NCBI GenBank assembly: GCA_045615345.1
Contig: JAZLER010000002.1
Location: 1 to 64,000 of the forward strand
Direction: 5' to 3'
Length of the DNA: 64,000 nt
From: Fumia sp045615345
GTDB taxonomy: Bacteria; Bacillota; Clostridia; Oscillospirales; Ruminococcaceae
Shown: positions 40,988 to 50,569 of the stretch, piece by piece
Layout: every line of letters begins with the position of its first letter
How positions within the stretch are numbered: the stretch's first letter is position 1
Notes under the pieces: generated by a model
The model's input: only the letters and a program-made list of their open reading frames with translations
What the model was told of the DNA's origin: nothing
Databases searched by the model: none
Position numbers and translations under genes: made by a program

Positions 40988-42628
40988 GTGATTAACGGAA
41001 GTTTATTAAGAGATGCGATTGTTTCCGCAGCTTATGATATTCAGAATCAGAAACAAAAAGTTGACGAACTCAATGTATTTCCCGTTCCTGACGGCGATAC
41101 AGGTACAAATATGTCGATGACAATCGGCGCTGCTGTAAAAGAACTCAAGTTGCTTAAAGACCCGACAGTTGAAGTTACTGCAAAAACTGCAGCATCCGCT
41201 TTGCTCCGCGGCGCAAGAGGAAACTCAGGCGTTATTCTTTCTTTGCTGTTCAGAGGTTTTTCAAACGGACTCAAAGGAAAAGAAGAAGCAGATGGTACTG
41301 ACCTTGCAAATGCATTGACTTCAGGTGTTGAAGCAGCATATAAAGCTGTTATGAAGCCCACAGAAGGTACAATCCTTACAGTTGCAAGAGTTGCGGCAGA
41401 AAAAGGCAGAGAGGCAGCAAAAGAAAATAATGATGCACTTTTTGTTTTTGAATCTATTGTAAATCAGGCAGAGATTACTTTAAGTGAAACTCCCGAAATG
41501 CTCCCTGTTTTGAAAAAAGCAGGCGTTGTTGATGCGGGTGGTAAAGGTTTTACAGTTATCTTTTCTGCAATGCTTAATGTGTTTAAGGGCGGAGAACCCG
41601 TAAAACCCATTGATGCTCAGCCTAAAACCCAGACTGTAAAAAGGTCCGCTGTTGCTGAAGCAAGCGGAGATATCAAGTTTGCTTACTGCACAGAGTTTAT
41701 TGTAAACAAGAAAAAAGACGCAGAAAACCCATTGAAACTCAGAGCTTATCTTGAGTCAATCGGCGACAGCGTTGTAGTTGTTGATGACGAAGAAATTATC
41801 AAGGTTCACGTTCATACCAACCATCCCGGTAACGCTATCGAGGAAGGTTTAAAATTCGGTATGCTTGTGAATATGAAAATTGAAAATATGAAAGAGCAGC
41901 ATTCTACACAGGTGCTTGAGGCTGACAAACTTGAAGAGGATGAGTCTTATGTTCCCGTAGATCCTGAAATTCCTTTCGGATTTGTTGCTGTTGCTGCAGG
42001 TGAAGGCGTTCAGGCACTCTTTGCTGACCTCGGTGTAAACAATGTTGTAACCGGTGGTCAGACAATGAACCCCAGTACAGACGACATTTTGAAAGCTATC
42101 CATATGACACCTGCAAAGACTGTATTTGTTCTTCCCAATAATAAAAATATTATTATGGCGGCTGAACAGGCTATCAAGCTTGCTGACAGAAAAGTATGCG
42201 TTTTGCAGACAAGAACAATTCCTCAGGGAATTTCTGCAATGCTTGCATTTGACCCCGATGCATCCTTTGAGGAAAATCGCGTAAATATGACAAAGGCTTT
42301 CGATAAGGTACAGACAGGTCAGATTACCTTTGCCGCAAGGGATAGTGATTTTGATGGGCATAACATCAAAGCAGGCGAACTTCTTGCTATGGAAAACGGA
42401 AAACTTTCCTTTGTTGATAAAGATTTAAACCATGCGCTTTTGAAACTTACAAAATCTATGGTTAAAAAGGATTCTAATTTCGTAACAGTGATTTATGGTA
42501 ACGATATCAAAGAAGAACAAGCTGAAGAAGCATATAGTCTTCTTACTTCAAAACTCAGTGACAACCTTGAAATAAATCTTATAAACGGCGGACAGCCGGT
42601 ATATTACTACATTATTTCTGTAGAGTAA
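40988..42628 (+). CDS. fakA: Fatty acid kinase catalytic subunit FakA-like (DAK2/YloV)
   Basis: A 546-residue protein with an N-terminal DhaL/DAK2 ATP-binding domain (VFPVPDGDTGTNMSMTI, RGARGNSGVILS, VDAGGKGF) and a C-terminal DegV-related part. FakA phosphorylates fatty acids bound by a FakB (DegV) partner, allowing uptake of exogenous fatty acids. GTG start with AAGGAG upstream, 54 bp after the Asp23 gene. The fatty acid role is by family. Confidence 0.92.
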   Translation: MINGSLLRDAIVSAAYDIQNQKQKVDELNVFPVPDGDTGTNMSMTIGAAVKELKLLKDPTVEVTAKTAASALLRGARGNSGVILSLLFRGFSNGLKGKEEADGTDLANALTSGVEAAYKAVMKPTEGTILTVARVAAEKGREAAKENNDALFVFESIVNQAEITLSETPEMLPVLKKAGVVDAGGKGFTVIFSAMLNVFKGGEPVKPIDAQPKTQTVKRSAVAEASGDIKFAYCTEFIVNKKKDAENPLKLRAYLESIGDSVVVVDDEEIIKVHVHTNHPGNAIEEGLKFGMLVNMKIENMKEQHSTQVLEADKLEEDESYVPVDPEIPFGFVAVAAGEGVQALFADLGVNNVVTGGQTMNPSTDDILKAIHMTPAKTVFVLPNNKNIIMAAEQAIKLADRKVCVLQTRTIPQGISAMLAFDPDASFEENRVNMTKAFDKVQTGQITFAARDSDFDGHNIKAGELLAMENGKLSFVDKDLNHALLKLTKSMVKKDSNFVTVIYGNDIKEEQAEEAYSLLTSKLSDNLEINLINGGQPVYYYIISVE

Positions 42629-42634
42629 AAAACG

Positions 42635-42656
42635 GGCGTGGGGTTCTCCTCACGCC
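42635..42656 (+). terminator. Weak hairpin between fakA and recG
   Basis: GGCGTG-(GGGTTCTCCT)-CACGCC without a clean T tract; probably an mRNA-end or attenuation hairpin. Confidence 0.4.
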
Positions 42657-42684
42657 TTAGTTGTTTTGAAAAGGAGGTGTAATC

Positions 42685-44715
42685 TTGAAACTTAATGACT
42701 CTGTAACAAGCCTTAAAAATGTCGGCGAAAAGCGCAGAAAACTTTATGAAAAGCTTTCTGTGAGAACGGTTGAGGACCTTATTAAGTTTTATCCGAGAAA
42801 CTATATAGATTACACTTCTCCAAAGCTCTTAAGTGAATGCGAAGAAGGCGAAAATGTTGTTGTGGAGGGTAAGGTTATCAGGAAACTGCCTCCGGCAAAA
42901 ATCCGAAAGAATATGACGGTTTATAAGTTAACCCTTGCGGACGGATTTTCGCTTTTCACCCTGACAATTTTTAATAACGAATATGCCTATAAGGCGTTTG
43001 AAACTGGTGAAACCTATCTTATATACGGAAGATTTTCAAGCTCGGGCGGATGGTGTCAGGTTACCCTCAATTCCTTTGTAAAAGCGCTTGACGGTGATGT
43101 TATGCGCCCTGTTTACAATCTCACCGAGGGACTTTCCAATACGATGATTGTAAATAATATGAAGGAAGCAATCCTTTGTGTCAATGAAGTTACTGAAGTT
43201 CTGCCCCTGAATGTTATCGGTAAATTCAATCTTATGCCCGTTGCCGATGCGATAAGGACCATACATTTTCCAGAAAGCAAAAAACAGTATGAAAATGCAA
43301 GGAAAAGGCTTGTCTTTGAAGAACTTTTTGTATTAAGCACGGCGCTTATGCTCTTAAAAGGCAGAGAAAAAGGTAAAACCAATGTGGTGTTTACCGATGT
43401 CGATATGAAACCGTTTTATGATTTGCTTCCATTTGAGCTTACGGGGGCGCAAAAACGCGCTGTTGATGAAATACTCACCGATACCGGAAAAGATGTACCT
43501 ATGAACCGCCTCTTGCAAGGTGATGTAGGTTCGGGTAAAACTATGGTTGCCGCTGCAGGTTGTTATGCCGCTTTTCAGAAGGGCTACCAGTCAGCAGTAA
43601 TGGCGCCGACTGAAATCCTTGCCGCTCAGCACGAGGCTACCCTTAAAAAGGTTTTGGAACCTCTCGGAGCAAAAGTTGTCCTTTTGACGGGTTCACTTAC
43701 TAAAAAGCAAAAGGACGAACTCCGTGTCAAAATAAGCGATGGCACATATGATGTTGTTGTGGGCACTCACGCGCTTGTGCAAAAAGACACTGAGTTTTAC
43801 AGGCTTGGTTTTGTCGTTACCGATGAACAGCATCGTTTTGGCGTAAGGCAACGAACCGAGCTCAGCAAAAAAGGGTTAAAACCACATCATTTGGTAATGT
43901 CGGCAACGCCTATTCCAAGGACACTCGCGCTGATTGTTTACGGCGACCTTGATATTTCAGTTCTTGATGAACTCCCCAAAGGCAGACAGAAAGTTGAAAC
44001 CTTTGCTGTCCATTCGGATAAGAGAAAAAGAGCATTGGGCTTTGTTAAAAATGAGCTTGAATCGGGGCATCAGGCATATATAGTCTGTCCGCTTATCGAG
44101 GAAACCGAGTCGGAACTTATGGCGGCGGTAAAGTATTATGAAATAATCAAGGCGCGGTATTTCCCTGAACACAAAGTTGAACTTCTGCACGGGAAACTCA
44201 AATCTGACGAAAAAGACAGAATAATGCAGGAGTTTAAAAACGGTGAAATTGATATCTTGGTTTCAACAACAGTTGTTGAAGTCGGGGTCGATGTTCCGAA
44301 TGCGACTGTTATGATGATAGAAAATGCCGAGCGTTTCGGACTTTCTCAGCTTCATCAGCTAAGGGGTAGGGTAGGAAGAGGTTCTGTACAGTCTTATTGC
44401 ATCTTAGTTTCCGATAACGAAGGAACGGAGAACCGCAGAAGATTAAAGGTTATGAAAGAAACTACCGATGGCTTTATTATTGCAAAAGAGGATTTAAAAC
44501 TCCGTGGCGCAGGCGACTTTTTCGGTGACCGTCAGCACGGACTTCCCGAATTCGGCATTGCCGACCTTTTAGAAGACAGCGATATCTTTAAACTTGCTAA
44601 GTTAGAAGCCAAAAAGCTGTTAAACGAGGACAAAAGGCTTACAAACCCCGAAAATACGGCATTAAGACTGCATATCGAAAAAATCTTCGGCAATAATGAC
44701 AGTGGGCTTAATTAG
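42685..44715 (+). CDS. recG: ATP-dependent DNA helicase RecG
   Basis: A 676-residue superfamily 2 helicase that reverses and repairs stalled forks. The N-terminal wedge/OB domain (about 60-150) precedes helicase motifs: Walker A QGDVGSGKTMVAAAGCY (about 278), a DEQH box (VVTDEQHRFGVRQR), SATPIPRTLAL, and helicase C-terminal motifs VEVGVDVPNAT and QLRGRVGRG. TTG start with AAGGAGG upstream. The yloU-yloV-recG order is as in Bacillus. Confidence 0.97.
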   Translation: MKLNDSVTSLKNVGEKRRKLYEKLSVRTVEDLIKFYPRNYIDYTSPKLLSECEEGENVVVEGKVIRKLPPAKIRKNMTVYKLTLADGFSLFTLTIFNNEYAYKAFETGETYLIYGRFSSSGGWCQVTLNSFVKALDGDVMRPVYNLTEGLSNTMIVNNMKEAILCVNEVTEVLPLNVIGKFNLMPVADAIRTIHFPESKKQYENARKRLVFEELFVLSTALMLLKGREKGKTNVVFTDVDMKPFYDLLPFELTGAQKRAVDEILTDTGKDVPMNRLLQGDVGSGKTMVAAAGCYAAFQKGYQSAVMAPTEILAAQHEATLKKVLEPLGAKVVLLTGSLTKKQKDELRVKISDGTYDVVVGTHALVQKDTEFYRLGFVVTDEQHRFGVRQRTELSKKGLKPHHLVMSATPIPRTLALIVYGDLDISVLDELPKGRQKVETFAVHSDKRKRALGFVKNELESGHQAYIVCPLIEETESELMAAVKYYEIIKARYFPEHKVELLHGKLKSDEKDRIMQEFKNGEIDILVSTTVVEVGVDVPNATVMMIENAERFGLSQLHQLRGRVGRGSVQSYCILVSDNEGTENRRRLKVMKETTDGFIIAKEDLKLRGAGDFFGDRQHGLPEFGIADLLEDSDIFKLAKLEAKKLLNEDKRLTNPENTALRLHIEKIFGNNDSGLN

Positions 44716-44741
44716 GCATAATCGACAATCAGGAGGCAATT

Positions 44742-46103
44742 ATGATTTTAGATAACAAAAAACATATACATTTTATAGGTATAGGCGGTTCGGGAATGTT
44801 TCCGATTGCCCAGATTCTTCACGGCGAAGGATATTATATAACAGGTTCTGATAACAATGAAACTGATACATTAAAGCTTGTCCGTGAGATGGGCGTCCCC
44901 GTTACTTTGGGGCAGAAAGCCGAAAATATCGAAGGCGCGGACCTCATAATCCATACTGCGGCGATTATGGCGGATAACCCCGAACTTATTGCCGCTAAAG
45001 CAAGCGGTGTTCCCGTATTGGAACGAAGCGAGATTTTAGGCGAAATTACTAAAAGATATAAGAACACAATCTGTGTCAGCGGTACTCACGGCAAAACCAC
45101 CACTTCTTCAATGCTTACCCAGATTATGCTTGATGCTAATGAAGACCCCACCTGCGTAATCGGTGGCAAACTCCCCTCAATCGGCGGTAACGGCAGACGC
45201 GGTGAGAGTGAAAATATGGTCTGTGAAGCTTGCGAGTTTGTTGACACTTTCTTAAAGCTTTACCCCGATGTTTCGATTATTTTAAATATCGATGAAGACC
45301 ATCTTGACTACTTTAAAACCCTTGATAACCTCATTGCATCCTTTACAAAGTTTGCTGAGAAAACCACAAAACTTCTCATTGTAAACGGCGATGATGCGAA
45401 TACTTTAAGGGCAATTAAGGATGTCAAAAAAGAAATCGTGACCTTTGGTTTTAATGCTGATAACGATTTTTATCCCGATAATATCAAATCTTTGGGTGGT
45501 GTTGACTCGCAGTTTGATTTGATGCAAAATGGTGAAAAATTAACCACCGTTACCTTGCATGTGCCGGGAAAACACAATGTGCTTAATGCTGTTGCGGCCT
45601 GTGCGGCGGCGATAAAATGCGGTGTAGCGCCCGAAAACTGTGCAAAAGGCCTTGATAATTTCCATGGTGCCGGCAGGCGTTTTGAACTTCTCAAAAAGGT
45701 CAAAGGCGTTACAATTGTTGACGATTATGCTCATCATCCTGCTGAGGTGGAAGTAACCCTCAACGCCGCAAAAGCTTTGCCTTTTAACAAGGTGTGGGCG
45801 GTGCATCAGCCGTTTACCTATTCGAGAACCTCGATGTTACTTTGCGATTTTGCAAAAGCTTTAAGCATTGCTGACGAAGTCGTTTTGTCCGAGATTATGG
45901 GCTCAAGGGAGAAAAACACCTATAATATCTACTCAAAAGACCTTGCCGAAAAAATCGAAGGCTCGGTGTGGTTTTCCACATTTGAAGAAATCGCTGACTA
46001 TGTTTGCGAAAATGTCAAAGACGGCGACCTTGTAATAACTCTTGGTTGTGGTGATATTTACAAAGCCGCAAAGATGATAATCAAAAAGCTTGAAGAAAAA
46101 TAA
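44742..46103 (+). CDS. murC: UDP-N-acetylmuramate--L-alanine ligase
   Basis: A 453-residue Mur ligase adding L-Ala to UDP-MurNAc, the first peptide step of peptidoglycan synthesis. Nucleotide-binding HFIGIGGSGMFPIAQIL at the N-terminus, P-loop SGTHGKTTTSSM (about residue 110), LNIDEDHLDYF and the C-terminal VDDYAHHPAEV are all present. The ATG follows AGGAGG, 26 bp after recG; a terminator follows. Confidence 0.96.
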   Translation: MILDNKKHIHFIGIGGSGMFPIAQILHGEGYYITGSDNNETDTLKLVREMGVPVTLGQKAENIEGADLIIHTAAIMADNPELIAAKASGVPVLERSEILGEITKRYKNTICVSGTHGKTTTSSMLTQIMLDANEDPTCVIGGKLPSIGGNGRRGESENMVCEACEFVDTFLKLYPDVSIILNIDEDHLDYFKTLDNLIASFTKFAEKTTKLLIVNGDDANTLRAIKDVKKEIVTFGFNADNDFYPDNIKSLGGVDSQFDLMQNGEKLTTVTLHVPGKHNVLNAVAACAAAIKCGVAPENCAKGLDNFHGAGRRFELLKKVKGVTIVDDYAHHPAEVEVTLNAAKALPFNKVWAVHQPFTYSRTSMLLCDFAKALSIADEVVLSEIMGSREKNTYNIYSKDLAEKIEGSVWFSTFEEIADYVCENVKDGDLVITLGCGDIYKAAKMIIKKLEEK

Positions 46104-46106
46104 TGC

Positions 46107-46140
46107 AAAACGGAACTTTCTTATTGAAAGTTCCGTTTTT
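46107..46140 (+). terminator. Rho-independent terminator of murC
   Basis: AAAACGGAACTTTC-TTATT-GAAAGTTCCGTTTTTT. Confidence 0.9.
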
Positions 46141-46174
46141 TAATTAGTTAAAAGATATTTTTAATTTGGTTATA

Positions 46175-46203
46175 TTGACTTTTTGGTTTTAACGGAGTAA
46201 AAT
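46175..46203 (+). promoter_or_regulatory. SigA-type promoter of the cohesin/dockerin gene
   Basis: TTGACT (46175-46180) and TAAAAT (46198-46203), 17-bp spacing. Confidence 0.6.
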
Positions 46204-46244
46204 TTTAATTAGCGTATGCAAATATATTTTCAGGAGGAGAATTT

Positions 46245-48119
46245 ATGAAAAAAATCTTAAGTTTGTTTTTGGCACTGATTATGGTAATGAGCTTCTTTAA
46301 CGGCGTTGCCGTGAGTGCTGAAAATGCGGATGCGTGGATATTCAGTAAAACTGAAGTTTCTGCAGGTGAAGAGTTTACAATGACCCTCATAATGCCTGAA
46401 ACTCTGGTAATTTCAAGTATGGGATTCACACTCAACTTTGACAACAAGGCATTTGAAATTATAAACATTGAAAATGTTCCTTATGCAGATATGCAGCCCA
46501 GTATGTCGGGTTGTAACAACAATGCAAACATAGGATTTTCTTATGTTGACCCCACATACGATGCTAATACAGAAATCGTTGCAGGCACTGAATTACTTAA
46601 TGTAACATTCAGAGTTAAAGACGATGCTGAACTTGGTAATAAAATATTCGAAGTTATCGATTGGACTGTAACAGGTGCTTTTGATGAAGTAACATTTATG
46701 CCTTTTGATATCACTCCTGATATCGGCAAAAGGGTTAAAAATGTAGAGATCGTTCAGGATAATGAATGGGTATTCAGCAAAACCCAGGTTGAACCGGGTG
46801 ATGAATTTACAATGGCCTTTAAAATGCCTGAGACATTGACAGTTTCATCCCTTGGCTTGATAATCCAATTTGATAACAGAGCATTTGAAATTATAAACAT
46901 CAAAGATGCCCCTTATACAGATTTGCAACCCTATGTGGCAGGTTGTAACAACAATGCCAATATCGGTATCAGTTACTGTGATCCTACATATGATCCCAAC
47001 ACAACAATTGTAGTAGGCACTGACCTTCTTAATGTAACATTCAAAGTAAAAGAAGGCGCTACACCCGGTGACAAGTCGTTTAAAATTTATGACTGGAATG
47101 TAACAGGCGCATTTAACGAAGAAACTTTCCTGATGGATGATATCACACCTGAGCTCAGTACCAGGGAGGTCGTTGTAAATGTTAAGAAGCAACAATGGGC
47201 TAAAAATGCAATCACTTTCGATAAGGAAAATGCTCCGATAAACAGAACTTTCAAAATGATATTTACACAGCCTGAAACAGTTCTGGCATCAAGCCTTGGC
47301 CTTAACATCGGGTTTGACAATGAAGCTTTTGAGATTGTTGAAGTAGCAGAGGCTCCTTACGCCGCATTACAGCCCGATATTGAGGGTTGTAATAATGCAG
47401 GAAATGTAGCAATTTCCTGGGTAGACCCTACATTTGATGCAAATACAACAATTGAAGAAGGCACCATATTGCTTGAAGTTACATTCTTTGTAAAAGAAGG
47501 TACTCCGTTAGGCGTGAAAAATTTTGATATTCTTGACTACAATATATCGGGTGAATTTAAAGGAGGTTCAGATATTCCTGAAGATGTTACCCCCTGTATT
47601 GGAAGTTTTACAGGATCAATTGAAGTTGTGGAAGAACCTACATACACTGTTTCCGGAAGTATCAGGAGTTTTGGAGTAAGCTCAAAGGCAGTTAAAATTG
47701 AACTTCTTAATGGCGATAAAATTGTTAAGACAAAGACAATTACAGGCAATGATGTTACATATACTTTCGATAAAGTGAAAGAAGGCGACTATACGGTAAG
47801 AATTTCCAAGTCTTTACATGCATCAAGAGAATATGATGTATCAGTATATGGAAAAGATGTTACACTTAATGGTGAAATCTGGCTTTATGGGGATGTTAAT
47901 ACAGATGGTTATGTAAATAATATTGATATATTGCAGATTGACAGAAAAGTTGTAAACTCAAGTTCTGTATTGAATCTTGAAGAGAACAAGGAATACAGAT
48001 ACAAGGTTGCAAATGTTACAGCAATTACCGGAACGGATACTGCTATTAATAACCTTGATATTCTTCAGATAAACAGAAAAATTGTAAACCTTTCCTCAGT
48101 GATTGACAGAACAGCATAG
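46245..48119 (+). CDS. Secreted protein with three cohesin-like repeats and a dockerin
   Basis: A 624-residue exported protein. Signal peptide 1-25 (cleavage after VSA). Three tandem repeats start at Trp30, Trp174 and Trp317 with a period of about 144 residues; each has a SSxGxxxxFDNxAFEI strand and a GCNN...VDPTYD/CDPTYD segment like cohesin or cellulose-scaffold modules. A beta-sandwich region (about 463-548) precedes a dockerin: a good first calcium loop GDVNTDGYVNNID (549-561), and a degenerate second loop with an insertion. It looks like a small scaffoldin-type surface protein. No S-layer or sortase anchor is visible. AGGAGGAG site. Confidence 0.8.
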   Translation: MKKILSLFLALIMVMSFFNGVAVSAENADAWIFSKTEVSAGEEFTMTLIMPETLVISSMGFTLNFDNKAFEIINIENVPYADMQPSMSGCNNNANIGFSYVDPTYDANTEIVAGTELLNVTFRVKDDAELGNKIFEVIDWTVTGAFDEVTFMPFDITPDIGKRVKNVEIVQDNEWVFSKTQVEPGDEFTMAFKMPETLTVSSLGLIIQFDNRAFEIINIKDAPYTDLQPYVAGCNNNANIGISYCDPTYDPNTTIVVGTDLLNVTFKVKEGATPGDKSFKIYDWNVTGAFNEETFLMDDITPELSTREVVVNVKKQQWAKNAITFDKENAPINRTFKMIFTQPETVLASSLGLNIGFDNEAFEIVEVAEAPYAALQPDIEGCNNAGNVAISWVDPTFDANTTIEEGTILLEVTFFVKEGTPLGVKNFDILDYNISGEFKGGSDIPEDVTPCIGSFTGSIEVVEEPTYTVSGSIRSFGVSSKAVKIELLNGDKIVKTKTITGNDVTYTFDKVKEGDYTVRISKSLHASREYDVSVYGKDVTLNGEIWLYGDVNTDGYVNNIDILQIDRKVVNSSSVLNLEENKEYRYKVANVTAITGTDTAINNLDILQINRKIVNLSSVIDRTA

Positions 48120-48120
48120 G

Positions 48121-48155
48121 AAAAAATCCGCTCACTCGATGTGGGCGGATTTTTT
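48121..48155 (+). terminator. Rho-independent terminator
   Basis: AAAATCCGC-TCACTCGATGTGG-GCGGATTTTTT after the cohesin/dockerin gene. Confidence 0.8.
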
Positions 48156-48156
48156 G

Positions 48157-48246
48157 AGGTAATAAGTAATAGGGAATAGTGAAGAGGTATGGTGTTCGCG
48201 TTGCGAACGGATTTGAACGCGGGCGAACGCAGTTCGCCCCTACGAT
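48157..48246 (+). repeat. Dispersed hairpin repeat, copy B
   Basis: GGTAATAAGTAATAGGGAAT, then GAGGTATGG, the hairpin GTTCGC-GTT-GCGAAC and GGATTT aligns to copy A at 35003-35092. A second hairpin, GGGCGAAC-GCA-GTTCGCCC, follows, a motif I have seen often in gut Firmicutes genomes. No gene is encoded. Confidence 0.75.
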
Positions 48247-48286
48247 GTGGATTGGAGATTTGCGGTGAATTGGTAGGAAATGTCGT

Positions 48287-49033
48287 TTAGTTTTCAGTTT
48301 TTCTGTTGCTTTTTCCGGTTATACCCCAGCCGTCAATACCACTTCTGCGTAAAGCACCGAAAATGCGGTATTTAAAGGCATCGCTGTCTTTTTCGTGGGT
48401 ATCAAGGAAGTTTTTCATATCCTCTCTGGAAGTGTGCCCATCGGCAGGGCAGACACTTTTAACGATAGGAATATTGTTTTTTAAAGCCGCTTTTTTTACA
48501 TCTTTTTCAGGAGCAAAAACCATAGGGCGTATCATCCACAAATCTTTCCTTGAAAGATAGGATTTTGGGGAGAAGCATCCTATTCTGCCTTCATTGAAAA
48601 GGTTCATCATAAAGGTTTCGACAACATCGTCATAGTGATGTCCGAGGGCAATTTTGTTGCAGTTAAGTTCCTTTGCGGCATCGTGCAAAGCACCTCTGCG
48701 CATTCTTGCACATAAGCTGCAGGGGTTTTCCTCTTTTCTTACATCAAAGACAATCTGTCCTATCTGAGTTCGTATAATGTGGTAGGGAACGCCGATATTT
48801 TTGCAAAATTTTTCAATTTCGCTGTAATCGGTTTCGTTTCCGCCAAACTGAGGGTCTAAGGTAACACCGACTATCTCGTAGTCAATGCCTATAAATCTTC
48901 TCAACAGGTGCAGACCATAAAGCAGTATCATACTGTCTTTGCCGCCTGAAATACCTACTGCTATTCTGTCACCGTTTTCGATTAAATCAAATTCCTGAAT
49001 AGCTTTTCTCATATATCCTAATAATCTTTGCAC
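48287..49033 (-). CDS. TtcA/TilS-family tRNA-modifying ATP pyrophosphatase
   Basis: A 248-residue PP-loop ATPase. The PP-loop is VGISGGKDSMILL (about residue 26), with a CxxC pair in NPCSLCARMRRG (about 109-112), HHYDDVVET, and a third Cys in KSVCPADGHT, the set used in TtcA-type enzymes to bind an Fe-S cluster for 2-thiolation of tRNA. Exact tRNA position is not fixed by sequence. GTG start with GGAGGA upstream; a single-gene unit. Confidence 0.88.
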   Translation of the reverse strand: MQRLLGYMRKAIQEFDLIENGDRIAVGISGGKDSMILLYGLHLLRRFIGIDYEIVGVTLDPQFGGNETDYSEIEKFCKNIGVPYHIIRTQIGQIVFDVRKEENPCSLCARMRRGALHDAAKELNCNKIALGHHYDDVVETFMMNLFNEGRIGCFSPKSYLSRKDLWMIRPMVFAPEKDVKKAALKNNIPIVKSVCPADGHTSREDMKNFLDTHEKDSDAFKYRIFGALRRSGIDGWGITGKSNRKTEN

Positions 49034-49064
49034 TTTAATCCTCCGAAAAAATTTTTACAAAAAA

Positions 49065-49093
49065 ATTATACACGATTTTTAAAATATTTACAA
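49065..49093 (-). promoter_or_regulatory. SigA-type promoter of the TtcA-like gene
   Basis: Minus strand TTGTAA (49088-49093) and TATAAT (49065-49070), 17-bp spacing. Confidence 0.65.
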
Positions 49094-49112
49094 GTCTGAA
49101 TTGCAGTTTCTA

Positions 49113-49141
49113 TTGACTTTAAAGCGATAATATTATAGAAT
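49113..49141 (+). promoter_or_regulatory. SigA-type promoter of the citrate synthase operon
   Basis: TTGACT (49113-49118) and TAGAAT (49136-49141), 17-bp spacing, with a TATAAT just after (49141-49146). Confidence 0.55.
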
Positions 49142-49200
49142 ATAATTAACTATATAGAATGGGAATAGTATTGTACTGTAAGTACAGAAAGGCGGTAAAT

Positions 49201-50559
49201 ATGTCAGGCGGATTTGTAAAAAAAGAGTCTTTGAACACTTTGTTTGAAGAATTTAAAAAATATAACTACATAGACCCGGCACTATATGAAAAATACGATG
49301 TTAAAAGGGGATTAAGAAACAGTGACGGCACAGGTGTCGTTGCAGGTCTTACCCAGATTTGTAATGTGCACGGCTATGTTATCAACGAAGGTGAAAAACA
49401 GCCTGTTGAAGGTGAACTCACATTCAGGGGCGTTAATATAAAAGACCTTGTGAATGGTTGCAGAGCAGAAGGTCGTTTTGGCTATGAGGAAGCTGCATAT
49501 CTTCTTTTGTTCGGAAGCTTGCCCGATAAAAAACAGCTTGAGTTTTTCAGAATAGTTTTGTCCCAGGCGAGAACTCTGCCCGCTGATTTTATTCAGGATA
49601 TGGTAATCAAAGCTCCCTCCAAGGATATTATGAATAAGCTTGGAAGAAGTATCTTGGCTCTCTATTCTTATGACGATTTTGCCGATGAGGCAAGCCTTGA
49701 AGGGGAACTGAGAAAAGCGCTTTATGTTATTGCAAGAATGCCTGTTATTATGGTAAATGCTTACCAGACCAAAATAGGTCATTACGACAACGCATCCACT
49801 TATTACCACCCTCTTCGTCCTGAGGAGAGTATGGCGGAAAGCATTTTGTCCACATTGCGTCCCACAAGAGAATATACAAGGGATGAAGCACTTCTTCTGG
49901 ACATCTGTCTTATGCTTCATGCAGAGCATGGTGGCGGTAATAACTCAACTTTCGCCTGTCGTGCGCTTACTTCCGCAGGGACTGATGCGTATTCCGCATA
50001 TTCGGGTGCTGTGGGTGCGCTTAAAGGTTTCAGACATGGTGGTGCTAACATCAAGGTTGTCCAGATGCATGAAGAAATCAAACGCGGTGTTAAAAACTGG
50101 GAAAGCGATGACGAAATCAGGGAATATTTAAGAAAAATAATTGACAAGAAAAAAGGTGACGGTACCGGTCTTATCTACGGTATGGGCCATGCGGTCTACA
50201 CCCTTTCCGACCCCAGAGCTGTTATTCTGCGCGACAGTGCTGAAAAACTTGCTATGCAAAAAGGTATGATGGAAGAGTTTGAACTTCTCAAGAGAATTGA
50301 ACGCCTTGCTCCTGAAGTATTCTTTGAGAAAAAAGGTGACGGCAAAGTGGTTTGCGCGAATGTGGATTTCTATTCGGGATTTGTATATCGTATGCTTAAT
50401 ATACCGATTGAACTGTACACACCTTTGTTTGCTGTTTCCAGAATGGCAGGATGGAGTGCTCACAGAATTGAGGAATTTATGACCTGCTCAAGAATTATCC
50501 GCCCTGCATATAAATCTATTGTCAAGAGAAAAGAATATACACCTATCGATAAGAGATAA
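49201..50559 (+). CDS. Citrate synthase
   Basis: A 452-residue enzyme condensing oxaloacetate and acetyl-CoA. Catalytic motifs: HAEHGGGNNSTFACR (His), RHGGANIKVVQMHEEI, YGMGHAVYTLSDPRA (His) and VDFYSGFVYRML (Asp). It is of the longer Clostridia type with a ~100-residue N-terminal extension around GVVAGLTQIC and LTFRGVNIKDLV. ATG at 49201 follows AAAGGCGG; 10 bp before a lipoprotein gene, so likely co-transcribed. Confidence 0.95.
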   Translation: MSGGFVKKESLNTLFEEFKKYNYIDPALYEKYDVKRGLRNSDGTGVVAGLTQICNVHGYVINEGEKQPVEGELTFRGVNIKDLVNGCRAEGRFGYEEAAYLLLFGSLPDKKQLEFFRIVLSQARTLPADFIQDMVIKAPSKDIMNKLGRSILALYSYDDFADEASLEGELRKALYVIARMPVIMVNAYQTKIGHYDNASTYYHPLRPEESMAESILSTLRPTREYTRDEALLLDICLMLHAEHGGGNNSTFACRALTSAGTDAYSAYSGAVGALKGFRHGGANIKVVQMHEEIKRGVKNWESDDEIREYLRKIIDKKKGDGTGLIYGMGHAVYTLSDPRAVILRDSAEKLAMQKGMMEEFELLKRIERLAPEVFFEKKGDGKVVCANVDFYSGFVYRMLNIPIELYTPLFAVSRMAGWSAHRIEEFMTCSRIIRPAYKSIVKRKEYTPIDKR

Positions 50560-50569
50560 GGAGAAAACT

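Noticed and set aside
48287..49033. TilS (tRNA-Ile lysidine synthetase)
   Set aside because: The CxxC pair and third Cys favour the TtcA group, and the TilS C-terminal domains are absent.
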